From Elysia chlorotica (taxonomy: Eukaryota; Mollusca; Gastropoda; Plakobranchidae): DNA of 64,000 bases. Positions within the stretch are counted from its first letter, which is position 1. The number at the start of each line of letters is the position of its first letter. The notes under the pieces were generated by a model, which saw nothing but the letters and a program-made list of their open reading frames with translations, searched no databases and had not been told where the DNA came from. The DNA lies in contig RQTK01000171.1 in the NCBI GenBank assembly GCA_003991915.1, forward strand, positions 307,369 through 371,368, written 5' to 3'. Shown one piece after another: positions 11,630 through 23,910 of this stretch. The translations under genes were made by a program, and so were the position numbers.

Positions 11630-12401
11630 CCAACTCTGCCGCCCTAGATCAAGAGGCCCCGAGGACGGCGCGCTGTTCCAGCATTTCGATCCATACCAGG
11701 AGATGACCAGATTATGACAGACAAGGTCCGGGCGATAATGAGGCCGGTAGGGACCTGCTAACTGGTCTGCTATCCATTCCCAGTACAATAATGTAACAGT
11801 TGTAGGCGGGGTTGGCGCAGGCGTTAGCACCTGAATAATAAGAGCATGAAGTTGGATCCTTGGGTCCAATTCTAACTTGTTTAGTTCCAAAGAACCGAGA
11901 TACAGTAAAATTAGATAGAATATTTTTTTAATGAAACAAGTGGGGGTAAAAACGGAATAACACATATCAGGCTTAGCTGTAGTCTAAAACAATTTGCGGG
12001 AAACTTTACGGTGCACTAGAAACAGTCCTCGTTCCCCAAGCATAGTGACACGTTAACGTAAACTGGATACGCCAGACAGAGGCCATAATGACCATCAACA
12101 AAACCATTAGTACAGGTTTGCACAAGCTGACCATGAATCACCAGAAGTCACTGAGCTGTGGGGCTGGTCAGTTTTGACCGCTACTACTGGTTGTAACTGT
12201 AAGTTTCGATCGTGACATCACGAGGTCTGGGCAGCTTGTATCGATTAGTTTGTCGGTATGCGGCGAGCGCGGGAGTCAGGGCGATTATTGCTGAATGCTC
12301 CTGGTCATTTCATTAGCCTGGTCTGGTCAGCCTTGACCACAGCACTGGGGAAAGTGGATGTCTGACCCGCATAGAATCTGGGGGCAGACACGGAATACTG
12401 A

Positions 12402-12584
12402 GGGGGGGGGGGGGTGCAGGTTCAGAGCGAGGAGGAGATGGTTTAATCAATATTGGGAGAAGTTGTGGGGAGAATGCATGGACAAGCCATGGAAGGCTCT
12501 ATAATTACAGACACGATTCATCTACATCCAGTTCAGACAGACTTTGGAAACACTAGATCATTACACTGGGGGGGGGGGGGGGGT
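12402..12584 (+). repeat. Two poly-G runs
   Basis: G runs of about 13 and 15 bases at 12,402-12,414 and 12,569-12,583, possible G-quadruplex sites. Confidence 0.85.
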
Positions 12585-13871
12585 GTTATGTTTTATGCCG
12601 AGTGTTTAAAATACAAATCTCACTCAGTAGCTACATTCCATAGTTTGAGGGGTGAAAACAAACGACAAGTCAAGTCTAAAAGAGTACAGCCTTATTAGCA
12701 TCCCTAGTATCCTTGTGGATTGAGCATTGAAAAGAGACTGGAAAACGAGAGAGGATATGATCGGTTTTAAGTTAGGCTGTGCAATATAACTACATTGCGT
12801 CAATTTTTTGTTAATATGTTAAGAATAGGCGTATTTTAGGAAACTTATATACAATAATGCATCACTTGACTATTCGTAGCTGCTGATCATTAAGGGCCTA
12901 CTTTTCTCCTCTTTCTTATCTTGTCAGACCCTTGGAAACCCTGAACCATCGCTAACGCCTTGGTCAATTCAATAATGCTGAACCAATGGTTAATCTATCA
13001 TCGATCTGGGTACGTGCATGATTCTCCCTCTCTCTCTGTGTGTCTGTCTCTCGATCTATCTTTCTTTAGGCATACTTCTTTCTTCCTCTCTAGACCCCCC
13101 TCCCCCAAATCGTGAATGTTAAAGCAGTATATCGGGTGTTGAACCCAGTGACCCCCCCCCAACCCCCCGCCATCCACGCTCCATTGGCTACTGTGCACGT
13201 CTCCACACAACACCGGCGCCTGGATGCTTTGATCAGTCGGGGAATCCCGATTATCTCCAGCACAAACTTGCCCCTGAGGACACCCCAGGGGGAGCTGACC
13301 ACAGAGAAGTTGGGCAACTGTAACCTGTGGAGCGGTCAGTCTGTGGCGATCGGCCGAGACCAGGCATGTTCAGCTGATTCTCATGTCTGCAATGTCCATC
13401 AGACGGACATATCTGCTGGATTGGTGGCCAGGACTTGTCACGTGTGTGGCTCTGGCTCCAGGAGAGAGTGAGGATCGCCGGTGGCCCTGGGGCAAAGCCT
13501 GTCAATCAATAAGCTGGAGGGTTTCTTCCCCTGCCTGGCTAATCAGCTTTATTAGCGGCAGAGATGCAATCAGCATCGGATCATCAGCGCGGTACATACT
13601 TGTGTACTTGTTCATATTATGACTGTAGAGAGCACGGCAAGCCTGGGCAATGGGCCTTCTACAGGTAGGGAAATCAATATAGACACTGCTTAATTATATT
13701 GATGGTTGTGTGTATGTGTGTGTGTGGTTGTGGTACAAAGAGCAGATAATTGGTTCTGATGTAGCCAGTCCTTGTTTTCTTTTCAAAGCATTATTCTTTG
13801 TAACATGTCTTTTTTTTTTTTACATTTTCCGATCCAAAATTGATGTTTTATTTCCACATTGATAGTTTTTT

Positions 13872-13890
13872 CTCTCATTCTTTCTCTCCC

Positions 13891-13947
<57 letters not shown>

Positions 13948-13949
13948 CA
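13872..13949 (+). repeat. (CT)n microsatellite
   Basis: Mostly pure CT ending in CTCCAG. No exon is evident after this acceptor-like end. Confidence 0.9.
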
Positions 13950-14916
13950 GGTCCATTCTCCCATCTGGCCATACCATCAGCTCATCAAGCCGTGGGTCCA
14001 GATCCCCGAGTGAGCCAGAGTTATGCATTCCTCCACTCACACATAAACAGAGCCGGCCCATCAAAGCCCGCGCGGGGTGAGCAGGCGAGTACAGTGCACG
14101 CTCTAATTAGAGCCGGGCGGACAGGCGGGCCAGTTCAAAGTGGCCGATTCGCACGATTTATGGTTGCATTACCAGGGCATAACCCCCGCCCGTCTGGACA
14201 GGGCATGTACTCGGTACCTGGAACGGGAAGGAGGGAGGGAGGGAGGGGTGAAGGAGGAGGTTGTAGGCGAATAGACAATGAGAAAGAAGGTAGCTGGGGG
14301 AGTAAGAAATAGAGGGAGAAACAGAAAGAGAGTGAGCGAGGGAGATAGAGAGAACGAGAGGGACAGACTAGACAGACAGAGAGGGAAAGAGACAAACGTA
14401 GGCGTTTAAACAGCAAAGGGCAAAGCTGGATCTGAGAGCGCACCGCTAGACTCGCGCTTGGTCACCGAACCGGACAAGATAAACACACACAACCGGAAAC
14501 ATCGCAGCAGCAGCACAATATTAACACTGACCAGTGGGCAGCTAGAAATAATAGTGGACGTTTATATAATACGCTTGCTGCATGAAGGGCTGCACTTCAT
14601 TGGACATGTGACTTCAGACAGCGTTTGTTGTTTCCTGCTGGCCAATGTACAGGCTGAGGGATGATGTTTTTTTCAGCCCGAACAGTTAGGAAGGGAAAAC
14701 ATAGATTGTATTTTCACCGCAGCGCCCAGGTCTACTGTCTTTGGCCCAGGTACATAAACCTGTCTGATACTGGAAAATAATTCTCGTTTTAATTGGCGTT
14801 TTTTTCGGATTTACAAAATAACAAAAGAATGCATTTATAACATTAACACTATTGAGAAAGAAAGACATTCTGAGGAATTAAGTTACTGTTCAATCCGATG
14901 CAAAAGCTAATCGACT

Positions 14917-15150
14917 CTTGTGGTATCCCTGTGGTAGAATACCGGTTTCCGGCACAAGAGGTCGGTGGTTCGAGTCCTGGCGATGTCGCCCCCTTCTAGT
15001 TGGGTCGGTGTTAGTTTAATGTGATCGGCTGAGACAGGATTCATGGTATCCCCGCCCTGTCTCGTGTGTGGCAGCCCATACAATTATCAACGTCAGTGTG
15101 GGGTCCGTCCACAATACAACATATACTGATGTTGGACGTTAAACCAACTC
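14917..15150 (+). mobile_element. tRNA-derived SINE, same family, running into a CT repeat
   Basis: The head has TGGTATCCCTGTGGTAG (A box-like) and GGTGGTTCGAGTCCTGG (B box). The body shares GTATCCCCGCCCTGTCTCGT, TGTGGCAGCCCATACAATT and CCGTCCACAATA with the other copies. The 3' end is GTTGGACGTTAAACCAACTC and passes directly into a long CT repeat instead of CAA. Confidence 0.75.
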
Positions 15151-15167
15151 AACTCTCTCTTTCCCTC

Positions 15168-15214
<47 letters not shown>

Positions 15215-15229
15215 TCTCTATCTCTCCCA
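15151..15229 (+). repeat. (CT)n microsatellite at a SINE 3' end
   Basis: Starts directly after AAACCAACTCAA of the 14.9-kb SINE. Confidence 0.9.
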
Positions 15230-15234
15230 CAACT

Positions 15235-16650
15235 CCACATACGTATACTATGACACCCACTACCAATGTAAAGCTCGGAGACACAACAGGCGTGATAGAA
15301 TCCTACAACTCCCTGCAAAAGGCCAACAGAGCCACGATTGTGTTTTTGTCGCGGGGGCCAGGCCCTCACACCAGGGGCCGCATTCCCCAGCCCGGAGACA
15401 CTGATGTCGATTTCTATTGAGGTCTCGCTTCAAAGGCACCTTTTGTTGGGCGGCCGCGAACACTGGCTTGCGGCCTGTGCATGTACAATGTATTACGGGT
15501 GTGGGTGCTGCTGTTGCTACAGCACTGGACTGACGTGACATTGCCAGGCCTGGCCCTATCGCTGCAACACGATCCAGGTCGCACCTGCACTTAGCATAAC
15601 ACAACAACACGCTGCTGTCTCACATTGAAAGGAACATGATTTGTGGATCTTTTTATTCTTTTTTTAAAGGAAATTGTTTGTGTTTGAAGTTTGATGGGAA
15701 ACTTAATACAGTGTATTTCCAAAATCCGATGCCCCATGCTCGTATTCATGCTATTCCTCCAAGACAAAGATTTGAACATACACGCTCCGTTGCGCAATGT
15801 ATTGAGACCGCTATTGTCACTGATTTTGCATACCATTATTATCTCGTGTTTGGTACCATCGTTAGGTCAACCCTGTTTCTATCACTTACAAAGCTGCAGA
15901 TCTAGTTTTGTCCAGGGCGAGGTTAGATACCACGATACGTGAGTCTATTGCGCAAATACCTCTGTATTGTAATGTTAAAATTGTACAGGGGCACAAAAGC
16001 CATCTAGATTGCGTTAGCTCCGTAAGACTATCGGAAACAGTTTGATCCTGTTTGAAGAAAGTATCCAGAGGACACGGGGAAGACAGGAGGAGGCGGTGTG
16101 GAGGTACAGTGACTACACCTTCCTGGCGCGCACAAAACAGGGCCGAGTGGGTAGCCCCGCTCTCTGCATATTCAAACAACACGGCACAGCAAATAGAATA
16201 GAACGCGCAAACTTTCTATGCCGGGAATGTTTTGTACTCCTTTCATCTGTTGTGGATATACTTACTCTCCACCCCCGCCCCTCTCATCTCCAGGAGGTAA
16301 AAAAAAACTGGAACAGAAAATATTAGGGTAAGATTTTTTTTTACTCAAAACAGAAAGTATAATCGTCACCAGTTCAAAAGTAAAAAACAGAACAAAATGT
16401 CTTATGTGCGCAATCCTCACTGGCAAAGGTAAAAAATATTTTGTTTGCTAGTAGAAAGAAAAAGATGACCCCTCTCCCCTATATTTTAAATCCTTTTAGT
16501 GAGTTTCGACCTTATCTAACCCCTACCCCCTCTGAATATATCAGGTTTCCCCCCACAGATTCACTTGGAACATCTTTCACAGTTACCCCAAATCGGAGCT
16601 TTTCTAGGCTTGGCTCACATTAGGGGGGGGGGGGTTATCGTTACCAAAAC
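15235..16650. other. Spacer, no gene seen
   Basis: Mixed composition; a 98-residue frame on the minus strand at 15,886-16,182 shows no motif. G10 at 16,623. Confidence 0.5.
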
Positions 16651-16654
16651 AATC

Positions 16655-16930
16655 CGAGAAATCTCACTACTTCCGGCCTGGATCTGGCATTAGGAGACAC
16701 AACACTGGGTCTAGAGTTGTCTGCCCTTTGCCGAGTTATCACTAAGCTCCATTAGAAAACAAAACAAGAGTTCCGGCCCCTGAGCTAACGCCGCTGATAG
16801 GTCCAGCTTTTAGCATAATCACAGGCTGGCGAGAGATACGCACTTGTTTTCCTAATGGGTGATTAATACATGATTACAAAGCATTATGCGATGGCTGAAA
16901 ATAACGAGGAAAGATTCAGTGCTGAACCGA
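16655..16930. promoter_or_regulatory. Possible enhancer block
   Basis: Repeat-free sequence of balanced composition with clustered homeodomain-like (CCATTAG, TTAGCATAATC, GATTAATACATGATTAC), GATA-like (GTTATCAC, TGATAG) and forkhead-like (AAACAAAACAAG) words. It has no coding frame. Conservation with related species would test this. Confidence 0.22.
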
Positions 16931-17877
16931 ACCCTGCCCTAACATACACACAGGGAGGATGGACCTAGATAGGAGGAGTTGGTTCCAACAAGTCAGTCTC
17001 TACGCAGTGTGAGGCGTGCTCGGTGGTGCAACTTGATAATAATTAATTTATTGCATTTCTTTTGCGCATTTCCAAAATTGAAATTCTGCTCAATGCGCAT
17101 AATAGAGTGCGGGAAGTACGGACATTTCAGTTTTTTATATAAATAAACGTAAATGAAAACTCGAAATTTTAAAGGTTATTGTCTCTCTCGGTCTCCCTCT
17201 ATGGCGCTCTCTCTATCTTTTTTTTTATCTCTCACTCTCTTTCTCCATCAATAAGTTCCTAATTTTAATTCTGTCCACCAGAGACCCACAATCCACGGCT
17301 GTCTATATCCATCAAAGACATGAGACTGAGAGAAGGAACAAATAATGACACACCGTCACACGCGCAGTTAAAAACTCGGAACACTGACTCGGTCTCTCCG
17401 CAGTGACGGAACTAATCAGTTTTAATTCCAAGCCTTCGCCTAGCGCGGAAACCTGGTCGGAATGAGTCACCGAGCGCTTGGTCTTTTTTTTTTTTTGGTC
17501 TAAAAATTATGAGATGGGACTGTTTGGGGGTGGATATCGACAAAGATATCCATACCTACACTGATGTCTATAATGCCTACAATACAACGCCGTTCGTCAG
17601 AGTGTGACTTTCATCTGTTAGAAACAAGAACATGATCAGAAATGGTGGGGTGTCTTCAGCCTGCTCTCCTGTGACAATGTACAGAACATTCCTATTCTGT
17701 ATCTAGTATTATACTGGGGTGGAATTCGCTTTAAGCGATATGGCCCCTTTTAAGACATAGGGAAGTACGATTGTGATTGCAACAACTTGGTGAAAACAAG
17801 CTACAGGAAGAAGTGAGGAGGGAATACCGAATTGATGAACAGAGGAGAGGAAAGGACAGAGATGAAGAGAACGTCTT

Positions 17878-17907
17878 AGAGGGAGAGGGAGACAGAGAGA
17901 CAGAGGC

Positions 17908-17978
<71 letters not shown>

Positions 17979-17998
17979 AGAGAGAGATAGAGAGAAAG
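17878..17998 (+). repeat. (GA)n microsatellite
   Basis: Long GA array with a G9 run. Confidence 0.95.
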
Positions 17999-18114
17999 GG
18001 TGGAATGTCGAGATCTTGTGTATAACAGGATAAAAAAAGAGGGCTTGAAGCGGAAAATCACCCACAAGCAAGGAGATAAAGGAGTGACGGAAAGTGAATC
18101 AATTCCCTCCTTGA

Positions 18115-18236
18115 GAGTATGGTAGAGCGCCTGGGAACAGGCCCACACACTGCCGCTAATCTGAGCAATCAAAGGGCCCGGATAATGTGCTAATTCCCCC
18201 AAATGAGCAGGGGGGACGCGCACTCACTTAGTGGGT
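18115..18236. promoter_or_regulatory. Possible enhancer block
   Basis: CGCTAATCTGAGCAATCAAAGG (positions about 18,155-18,176) and GATAATGTGCTAATTCCCCC form a dense homeodomain/TCF-like motif group in repeat-free DNA, just after a GA array. Confidence 0.2.
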
Positions 18237-19322
18237 TACTCACGGATAGAGTCGGGTGGTCTCCTACCCCCCGCCCAGCTTAGTGGATGGGGAGGAGAAA
18301 GAGAGATGAGGAGGTTGAAGGGAGGAGGCAGATATAAGGAAAGCCTTGGAAAATAATGAAGAGGATGGGTGCTCAAACTAGCAGTAGAATAGAGAAAATG
18401 GAAACATAAAGATATAGGAAGAGATGGGTTAGACTGAGAGAATGAAAGAGCAATAAATAAATAAGACATGTATTGCTCTCACTAGAGAAAGTAACACAGA
18501 CAAAATTTGCGGAAAGTGTTTAAACATGGCGTGCGATATGAGAAGAGGCTAAAAGATGAAAATCCAAAAATAAAGAAGGCTTAAAGTGAACTTTACAAAG
18601 ATGAAAATAGAAGTTTAAAAAATCCAAGGAACAGATGTAAAACGCAACACACTGCGAAAAAAGAACGTCAGAAACCTAGGAACTGACATCATTTCTTGCC
18701 ATCGAGCCCTGGTGAAATGAGGGAAGAGGAAATGGCAGAAATGAAAGAAAAATTACTGGAGTTTTTTGTGCGTCTTCTCTTTTTTGCTCGCCATTGTAAA
18801 GGGCGGATAATTGCACGGCTTCGTTTGATGCTTTTACTTGCCTCCCTTTGCTTCTTCCACAAAAGGTTTCTTATGAAAACGGTTCACCAGTCGTGAGTTT
18901 TCTTGTGCTGGTCTGAATTCTCCCCAACCCATTTTTAACTCTATATTCTGTGCGCTATGATTCCCTTTTTATGATACATGTAATACATGTGCGATTATAT
19001 ATTTAGCTCAAGCGCAAGTCTAGACTGAAGGTAAAAATATTAATGATAAACTTTACATTATTTTCATGCACAAGAAAACAGATAAATTTTGGGACGCAAT
19101 AAAAATTGTAAATATAATGGCCTGGCATAAATTAGAACGTAGGAAGGGCTTTTCTTTTGTTAAAAGACACGAAAAGGATTGCACAAGACACGAAAAGGAT
19201 TGCGCGCGAGAGAGAAAGAGGAAGCGAAAGAGAAAGAGTACGGGTCATTAGAGAGTCATAACAAGAAAAGCATTGCATGTAATTGATGGGTTCTGTCTCA
19301 ATGCGCAGGGGGACCAGGTATC

Positions 19323-19326
<4 letters not shown>

Positions 19327-19355
<29 letters not shown>

Positions 19356-19356
19356 C
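19327..19356 (+). repeat. (TG)n microsatellite
   Basis: About 15 units. Confidence 0.95.
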
Positions 19357-19859
19357 TGCTGTGTCTAGAGACACACTGCTTTGGCAGGGATCCTCGGCTA
19401 TTCACACGACTCGCACAACCACGGCTATTCCAACGACACAATCCCGAGAATCATATAGGATAGTGTGGGGGTATGGGGTCTTTTATTGAGGAATCTCATT
19501 ACCTACACACACACACACTCATAACAAAAACATACATCTAGTCATACAACTAGTTACTTGCTGCCCCGAAGCCGATACAAAATAGCTTGGATTAAGGCTT
19601 GGATTTAGACAGATCAAAGTGCCTCTCTGTCTTTAGACCCTTGATATAAAAGATTGCAAATCTAAGACAACTTGGCAGTACCGCGAGATGAAAAATGGGA
19701 ACCATGGCGGTGAGATAATGTGGAACATACTTAAGTCTTATTATGTTAACGTGTGGAATTAATCATCCCCGATAAATTATAATTATAGTCTGGAACAAAG
19801 AAAAAAACATATTAAGAAGAACGGCGATTGTGAAAAGAAGGAAGTAGGGTATCAAGCAT

Positions 19860-20215
19860 TAGAGGGAGAGAGAGCGGGAGAGAGAGAGAGACAGAGAGAG
19901 AGAGAGGGGAGAATTAAAGAAACCAAGATAGCATTAATAATTGAAAATAAATTTGTTTCTTTCTGGGATGGTCGCTATACGACATCAGGAATGCATGGAT
20001 CTGACAGTAGGAAACAAAAAGTTTGAAAATTAAAACCTGAGAGATAGAGATAGAGAGAGAGAGATAGATAGAGAGAGAGAGATAGAGAGAGAGAAAGAGA
20101 GAAGAAAGAGATAAACAGAAAAGAGGGAGAAAAAGAGAGAGATAAGAAAGAGAGAAATTAGAGAGAGAGATAGCAAAGAGAAAGAGGGAGAGGGGGAGAG
20201 AAAAGAGAAAGAGAG

Positions 20216-20289
<74 letters not shown>

Positions 20290-20300
20290 GAGAGGGAGGA
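19860..20300 (+). repeat. GA-rich region with a pure (GA)n core
   Basis: Interrupted GA and GATA words from 19,860; a pure array of about 32 units at 20,221-20,286. Confidence 0.9.
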
Positions 20301-20632
20301 AGTAGAAAGAGAGAACAGGAAAAATGAGACTCTGGGACCTGGGAACTCTAGAATGACGACTGTTCATGAACTAGATCTAGGCAGTGAAGAGCATTATTAT
20401 GATCAAGGCCTGCAAGATTGAAGAGGAGAGTGTCAGAGAAGTCATAGCCTGCATAGTCTGGCTGAGATGGGGACTGGGGATCTGGCGGGGTGGAACTGAT
20501 GTCTTCCGGAGAGGGGGATAGGAGGGGGTAGGAGGGTGGGAGAGAATGGGGGAAAGTGTGTGAGATATAGCGAGGGACATATGGGGAAGGGAGGAAAGAA
20601 AAAGAGTGCGAGACGGATACAGAGAGAAGTGG

Positions 20633-20633
20633 T

Positions 20634-20722
<89 letters not shown>

Positions 20723-20772
20723 GTATATAGTTAGAAAGATAGACAGATAGACAGATAGATAGATAGAGAGGG
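20633..20772 (+). repeat. (GATA)n microsatellite
   Basis: About 22 pure GATA units, then interrupted copies. The 200-residue frame on the minus strand is a Tyr-Leu-Ser-Ile repeat artefact. Confidence 0.95.
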
Positions 20773-21289
20773 AGAGAGAAAGTGGGATACCTACATGGAC
20801 ACATCGAAATCTACAGAAAAAGAGAGGAGAAATGTTTGCACGTCGGATAACAGCTAAAAAGAAAAGAAGGAGCGAAAGCTGTTTGAATAAATACGCACGT
20901 ACATACTTAGAAATGAATATAGCATATGGGTAGATAAAATAGGTAGACAAAAAGGAGAAATGTTTTTTTTATCCGATTCTCTATTTGAAGTGACAGACGA
21001 CATGGATGGATAGGGTGGGAGAGAAAAACACACAAGCAACAAAACAAGAACCACAACTCATGCGCTGTGTTTTTAGGCGTGCGCAGGGGAGATGATACGC
21101 TCAGAGTAAACGAATCCTTTTTTAGTTTTTATTTCTTTTTACACTTTTCATATAAAGAGATAAAACATAGAGAAAAGTTACAGAGAAAGAGAGACAGAGA
21201 GAGAGAGGACGTATAAGAGATAGAGATAGAATATTGGTTTTTCTAAATATACATTTTGCCTATACTACCAGAACAACATGGAATAGTGT

Positions 21290-21329
21290 GAGTGAGCGGT
21301 GTGTGTGTGTGTGTGAGCGTGTGTGAGTG

Positions 21330-21365
<36 letters not shown>

Positions 21366-21640
21366 TGTGGTATGTAAGTGCATGGGTGTGTGGTGTTAGG
21401 GTGCCTGGATGTGGAGGATTCACATTGTGGTAGCGGTGTGTGTGTGTGTGTGTGTATGTGTGAGCGTGTGGTATGTAAGTGCATGGGTGTGTGGTGTTAG
21501 GTTGCGTGGCTGGTGAGGATTCACATTGTGGTAGCGGTGTGTGTGTGTGTGTGTGTGTGTGAGCGTGTGGTATGTGCGTGCATGGGTGTGTTGTGATAGG
21601 GTGCGTGGATGGTGAGGATTCACATTGTGGTAGCGGAAGT
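21290..21640 (+). repeat. GT-rich minisatellite, about 105-bp unit, three copies
   Basis: Each unit contains a GT run of varying length, then GAGCGTGTGGTATGT, GTGCATGGGTGTGT and GAGGATTCACATTGTGGTAGCGG. The first copy is the most diverged. Confidence 0.85.
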
Positions 21641-21800
21641 CGCGGATAGTATTACAGACCAGAGAGTCAACAGTGACGGAGAGGGAGCGAGAGTCAGAGG
21701 GTTAGAATTACCGACCGTGACAGATTACTCCCAGAGTCAATCTCCTGGGCTACACAATAAAGTGTATGTGTGTGATGGCGAGAAGGTATGATGTATATTG

Positions 21801-21839
21801 AGAGAGGGAGGGATAGACAAAGAGAGAGAGGGAGAGAGA

Positions 21840-21893
<54 letters not shown>
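21801..21893 (+). repeat. (GA)n microsatellite
   Basis: Interrupted, then pure GA. Confidence 0.95.
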
Positions 21894-21895
<2 letters not shown>

Positions 21896-22379
21896 TGAGG
21901 GGAAGCGAGAGGGGTTGTAATAGAGATGAAGAATAATCTGAACCAGAGACGAGTATGCAATATATTTACGGTAGAGTTGATAAACATGAGAATAATTCTA
22001 GGTTTTTGTGGTTATTGTTGTTGTTGTCATAATATTATCATTATAATTACCACCGCTATTATAATCATCATCATTACCGACATGAGATAAAAATTATTGG
22101 ATTTTCCCTATTATTGGCTCTTGATATTATTGAAGAATGATTTGTACAAACATACAAAAAACTAGAACAGGAAACTATTGTAACGGAACTAAATCTTTCT
22201 CTTTACGAATGTATAAAGACGATAAATTTGTCAGTGAGTCATACATTATCCGGAGATGGCAGGGGAACGGTTTTGTAAGGGGCGCTCTCGAACACAGAAA
22301 AGCAATTTCAAGTACAAGGCGAACGTTTCGCGAAACTTAGGAGACGGGAAATACAGAGACGGGGGGAGGGGAAAGTTTA

Positions 22380-22595
22380 AAATGTGATTTATTCGCAAAA
22401 CGCCTTGCCGAGAGTAAGACAGACGAGAATTAATTTTGCCTTTGATTCCGATGTCGGGCTCGCCACATAAAGGGGAGCTAATTCATCATCTAAGAGGGTA
22501 ATAACTCTGAGAGAAAATAAACAGCTTCCTGTCAGGCGCAAAATACGCGGGTCGTGCTAAAAGGAAATTAAGGTAGCGCTGATCTGGAGAAAATG
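22380..22595. promoter_or_regulatory. Possible enhancer block
   Basis: Contains GAATTAATTTTG, CCTTTGATTCC, GGAGCTAATTCATCATC and AGGAAATTAAGG: several TAATT and one TCF-like site within 200 bp of repeat-free sequence. Confidence 0.22.
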
Positions 22596-22616
22596 AGCTG
22601 TTGGACAAAGCAGGCG

Positions 22617-22660
22617 CCTGTAGCAGCAACAATAGCAGCAACAGCAGCAGCAGCAACAGT
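22617..22660 (+). repeat. CAG/CAA triplet tract
   Basis: Short mixed AGC/AAC array. Confidence 0.8.
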
Positions 22661-22801
22661 TTTTATTGGTGTTGGTTGCGTGGGCTACTTGGCGACAATA
22701 AGTGGTGTAGAGAACATGTCTGGGACATGACGCACATGCAGCGCTGGATACTCACGCCAGCCCGTACTCCACTCACTCACGCAATCATAATGGTTATCCT
22801 T

Positions 22802-22807
<6 letters not shown>

Positions 22808-22849
<42 letters not shown>
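22808..22849 (+). repeat. (CT)n microsatellite
   Basis: About 20 units. Confidence 0.95.
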
Positions 22850-22852
<3 letters not shown>

Positions 22853-23789
22853 ATGTCTACACATAGTATCTCTATGTGTCTTTCACCCTACCTGCTTCTT
22901 TCTCTTGTCACATTAAACGCATTCAGAATGCCCCCAAACACATCCCTCTACCCCCATCAACCGTGCCGATCCACAATATTGTCCACTAGCATCCTACATC
23001 TTTAACCATGCGCCCCTCCCATTTTACAAGATTTCACAAACTTCAGAGACACACAGATTGAACATGTAAACCTCCCAGTTTTTCTGGACGGGCCTAACAA
23101 CAAGTCGTCCATCCCCTTCAGAGTCCAGAGACCCCGCTAGTATTGCTCCCTGGACAATCCCCACTGATGCTCGTTACGGCATTACCACCACACAGTCCAG
23201 GCCATCGATGTGTTAGAGGCCTTGTGACAGCGGTGCTCATGTGAATAACGGAGGCGGTAATAGTTAGGGAGCCTGCACCCAAGTCCAACCAAAGCTCCAT
23301 AGCTCTAACCTTGACTTCCAACGCCAGAGAGCGATCAGAAAAGGCCATGTCTAAGGGGCGAGGTTGTGTCTTCCGTCCTTGTCATCGTCTGGATCGTAGA
23401 GCTTGTGTTATGTAGACTCCCTGGGCCAGGCAGACGCGACAAGCCGATCTGGGCCCTCATCCCCTCAGAGCCGCTAATCCCTGATCGTGCTATCGATAGA
23501 GGGGGGAGCTTTACACAAACCTTGTTAGGGCCTGCCGTCATATCGCTACAAGGCGGCCTGGGTTGTGTAGTTGTCCAAGTTAGTGAGCGGGGGGAATATG
23601 TGGGGAAATGTGAAAGAGAATATGTGCGTGAGTTTGGGGGAATGTGTGTGTGTGCGTGCGTGTGTGTGCTTGTGTGGAAGAGATATGTGTGTATGTGTGC
23701 GTATATGGGGTGGGGTGGGTGGAAATATGTAGAAACGAATGGTAGATTATGTTGCAATACTGATCAGAGCTAAGGAGTTGGGTGAGGAA

Positions 23790-23910
23790 AAACAATGGCA
23801 ATCGATTACGCTGTTTGGAATAATTGACACAGCAGTCCCTAATTCAAGTCACTAAGGAAGCGAACAGCACAATTACAGCTGCAGTATGGCGGGAGCACCG
23901 AGTACAATAG
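23790..23910. promoter_or_regulatory. Possible enhancer block
   Basis: AACAATGGCAATCGATTACG combines Sox-like AACAATGG and Onecut-like ATCGATTA. It is followed by AATAATTGACACAG and CTAATTCAAGTCAC. Confidence 0.22.

Larger units (their letters stand above)
9585..12270 (+). repeat. 1.34-kb tandem segmental duplication (two units)
   Basis: Unit A (9,585 to about 10,911) and unit B (10,919 to 12,270) start with TTCCTGGACTGTTTACCGAG and end with GTCGGTATGCGGCGAGCGC. They align along their whole length with scattered substitutions and small indels (offset 1,334 bp at the left end, 1,359 bp at the right). Shared landmarks are GATCTGTGGCA, CACCAGGGGGCAATACCCGC, TACTGCGGACTTCCCTCTTC and a short GT repeat. 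No frame is conserved across both units on either strand with clear coding character; the minus-strand frames in the right half are similar but short. No terminal repeats or target-site duplication were seen. It may be an unknown repeat unit or a simple local duplication. Confidence 0.9.
12275..14915. other. Spacer, no gene seen
   Basis: Poly-G runs, a CT array (13,872) and a GA-rich stretch (14,225-14,395). The GC-rich part at 13,100-13,620 has a 119-residue open frame without motifs or splice-bounded structure. Confidence 0.5.
16935..22375. other. AT-rich spacer dominated by GA, GATA and GT arrays
   Basis: Between the listed arrays no exon with paired splice sites was found. 18,240-19,320 and 19,360-19,860 hold nothing recognisable. 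Confidence 0.5.

Noticed and set aside
9585..12270. LTR retrotransposon with the two units as LTRs
   Set aside because: The units are directly adjacent with only a few bases between them and no internal coding region.
13112..13471. 119-residue frame in GC-rich DNA
   Set aside because: No motif, no paired splice sites, and overlapping equally long frames on the other strand suggest composition.
20633..20772. CRISPR-like array
   Set aside because: Uniform 4-bp repeats without spacers; this is a microsatellite in eukaryotic DNA.
20348..20950. 200-residue open frame on the minus strand
   Set aside because: Mostly a translation of the GATA array (Tyr-Leu-Ser-Ile repeats); no independent coding sign.
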